A DNA stretch of 64,000 nucleotides, taken from Manduca sexta (lineage: Eukaryota; Arthropoda; Insecta; Lepidoptera; Sphingidae). Position numbers and translations under genes: made by a program. This document shows, piece after piece, positions 63,862 through 64,000 of this stretch. Below the pieces are notes generated by a model. That model was not told the origin of the DNA. It was given only the letters and a program-made list of their open reading frames with translations, and did no database searches. How positions within the stretch are numbered: the first letter of the stretch is position 1; every line of letters begins with the position of its first letter. Location of the stretch: positions 10,375,826 to 10,439,825 of the forward strand of contig NC_051140.1 of assembly GCF_014839805.1 (NCBI RefSeq), written 5' to 3'.

Positions 63862-64000
63862 CATTATTTTAAAATATAATATCAGGCCACTTGGAAGTAT
63901 AAATTAGAAGTATCACAATAGGGAGTAGAATATATTATCACAGATTCATCATAAAAATGTTATCAAAGTTTAAGTATTTTCTGAATTTTTAATTACCATT

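Overview
The window reads as nuclear DNA from a moth or butterfly (Lepidoptera). It is AT-rich and intron-dense, and it carries tRNA-derived SINEs, LINE tails, Helitrons and MITEs of types common in lepidopteran genomes. No bacterial-style operons, CRISPR arrays, rRNA or tRNA genes were seen. Two protein-coding genes can be supported, and they are divergently arranged.

Left end, minus strand (about 1,137-5,446): the 5' half of a secreted pancreatic-lipase-like gene. Four small exons join with consistent splice phases. In order they encode a signal peptide, an acidic propeptide, a convertase-like R-T-K-R site formed across a splice junction, the CYGEFGCF start of the lipase fold and the VIVHGFGSNC oxyanion strand. 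The catalytic triad lies beyond the left edge.

Middle (about 5.4-39.4 kb): no confident gene. This is AT-rich intergenic or 5'-untranslated intron sequence between the two diverging genes. It holds SINE, LINE, Helitron and MITE copies, a 1.08 kb inverted-repeat element full of GTGCGCC motifs, two near-perfect 70-bp hairpins, a long AT microsatellite and several GC- or G-rich islands that may be distal promoters or untranslated exons.

Right part, plus strand (39,783-63,555): a complete NUAK family (AMPK-related, LKB1-activated) serine/threonine kinase gene. I assemble 25 phase-consistent coding exons giving about 2,227 residues. The kinase domain (residues ~34-284) comes from exons 1-8, followed by a Pro/Ala/Ser-rich linker spread over about 15 small exons. 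A 3.6 kb exon then encodes a disordered Ser/Lys-rich tail, and a 61-nt last exon carries the stop. Three extra microexons (27, 42 and 33 nt, all phase 2-2) lie in the intron before exon 23. The next intron contains alternative exons that would truncate the protein before the long tail. The gene therefore looks able to make kinase isoforms with modular C-termini. A polyadenylation signal follows at 63,856.

All splice models come from reading the sequence by eye; no RNA data or database search was used.
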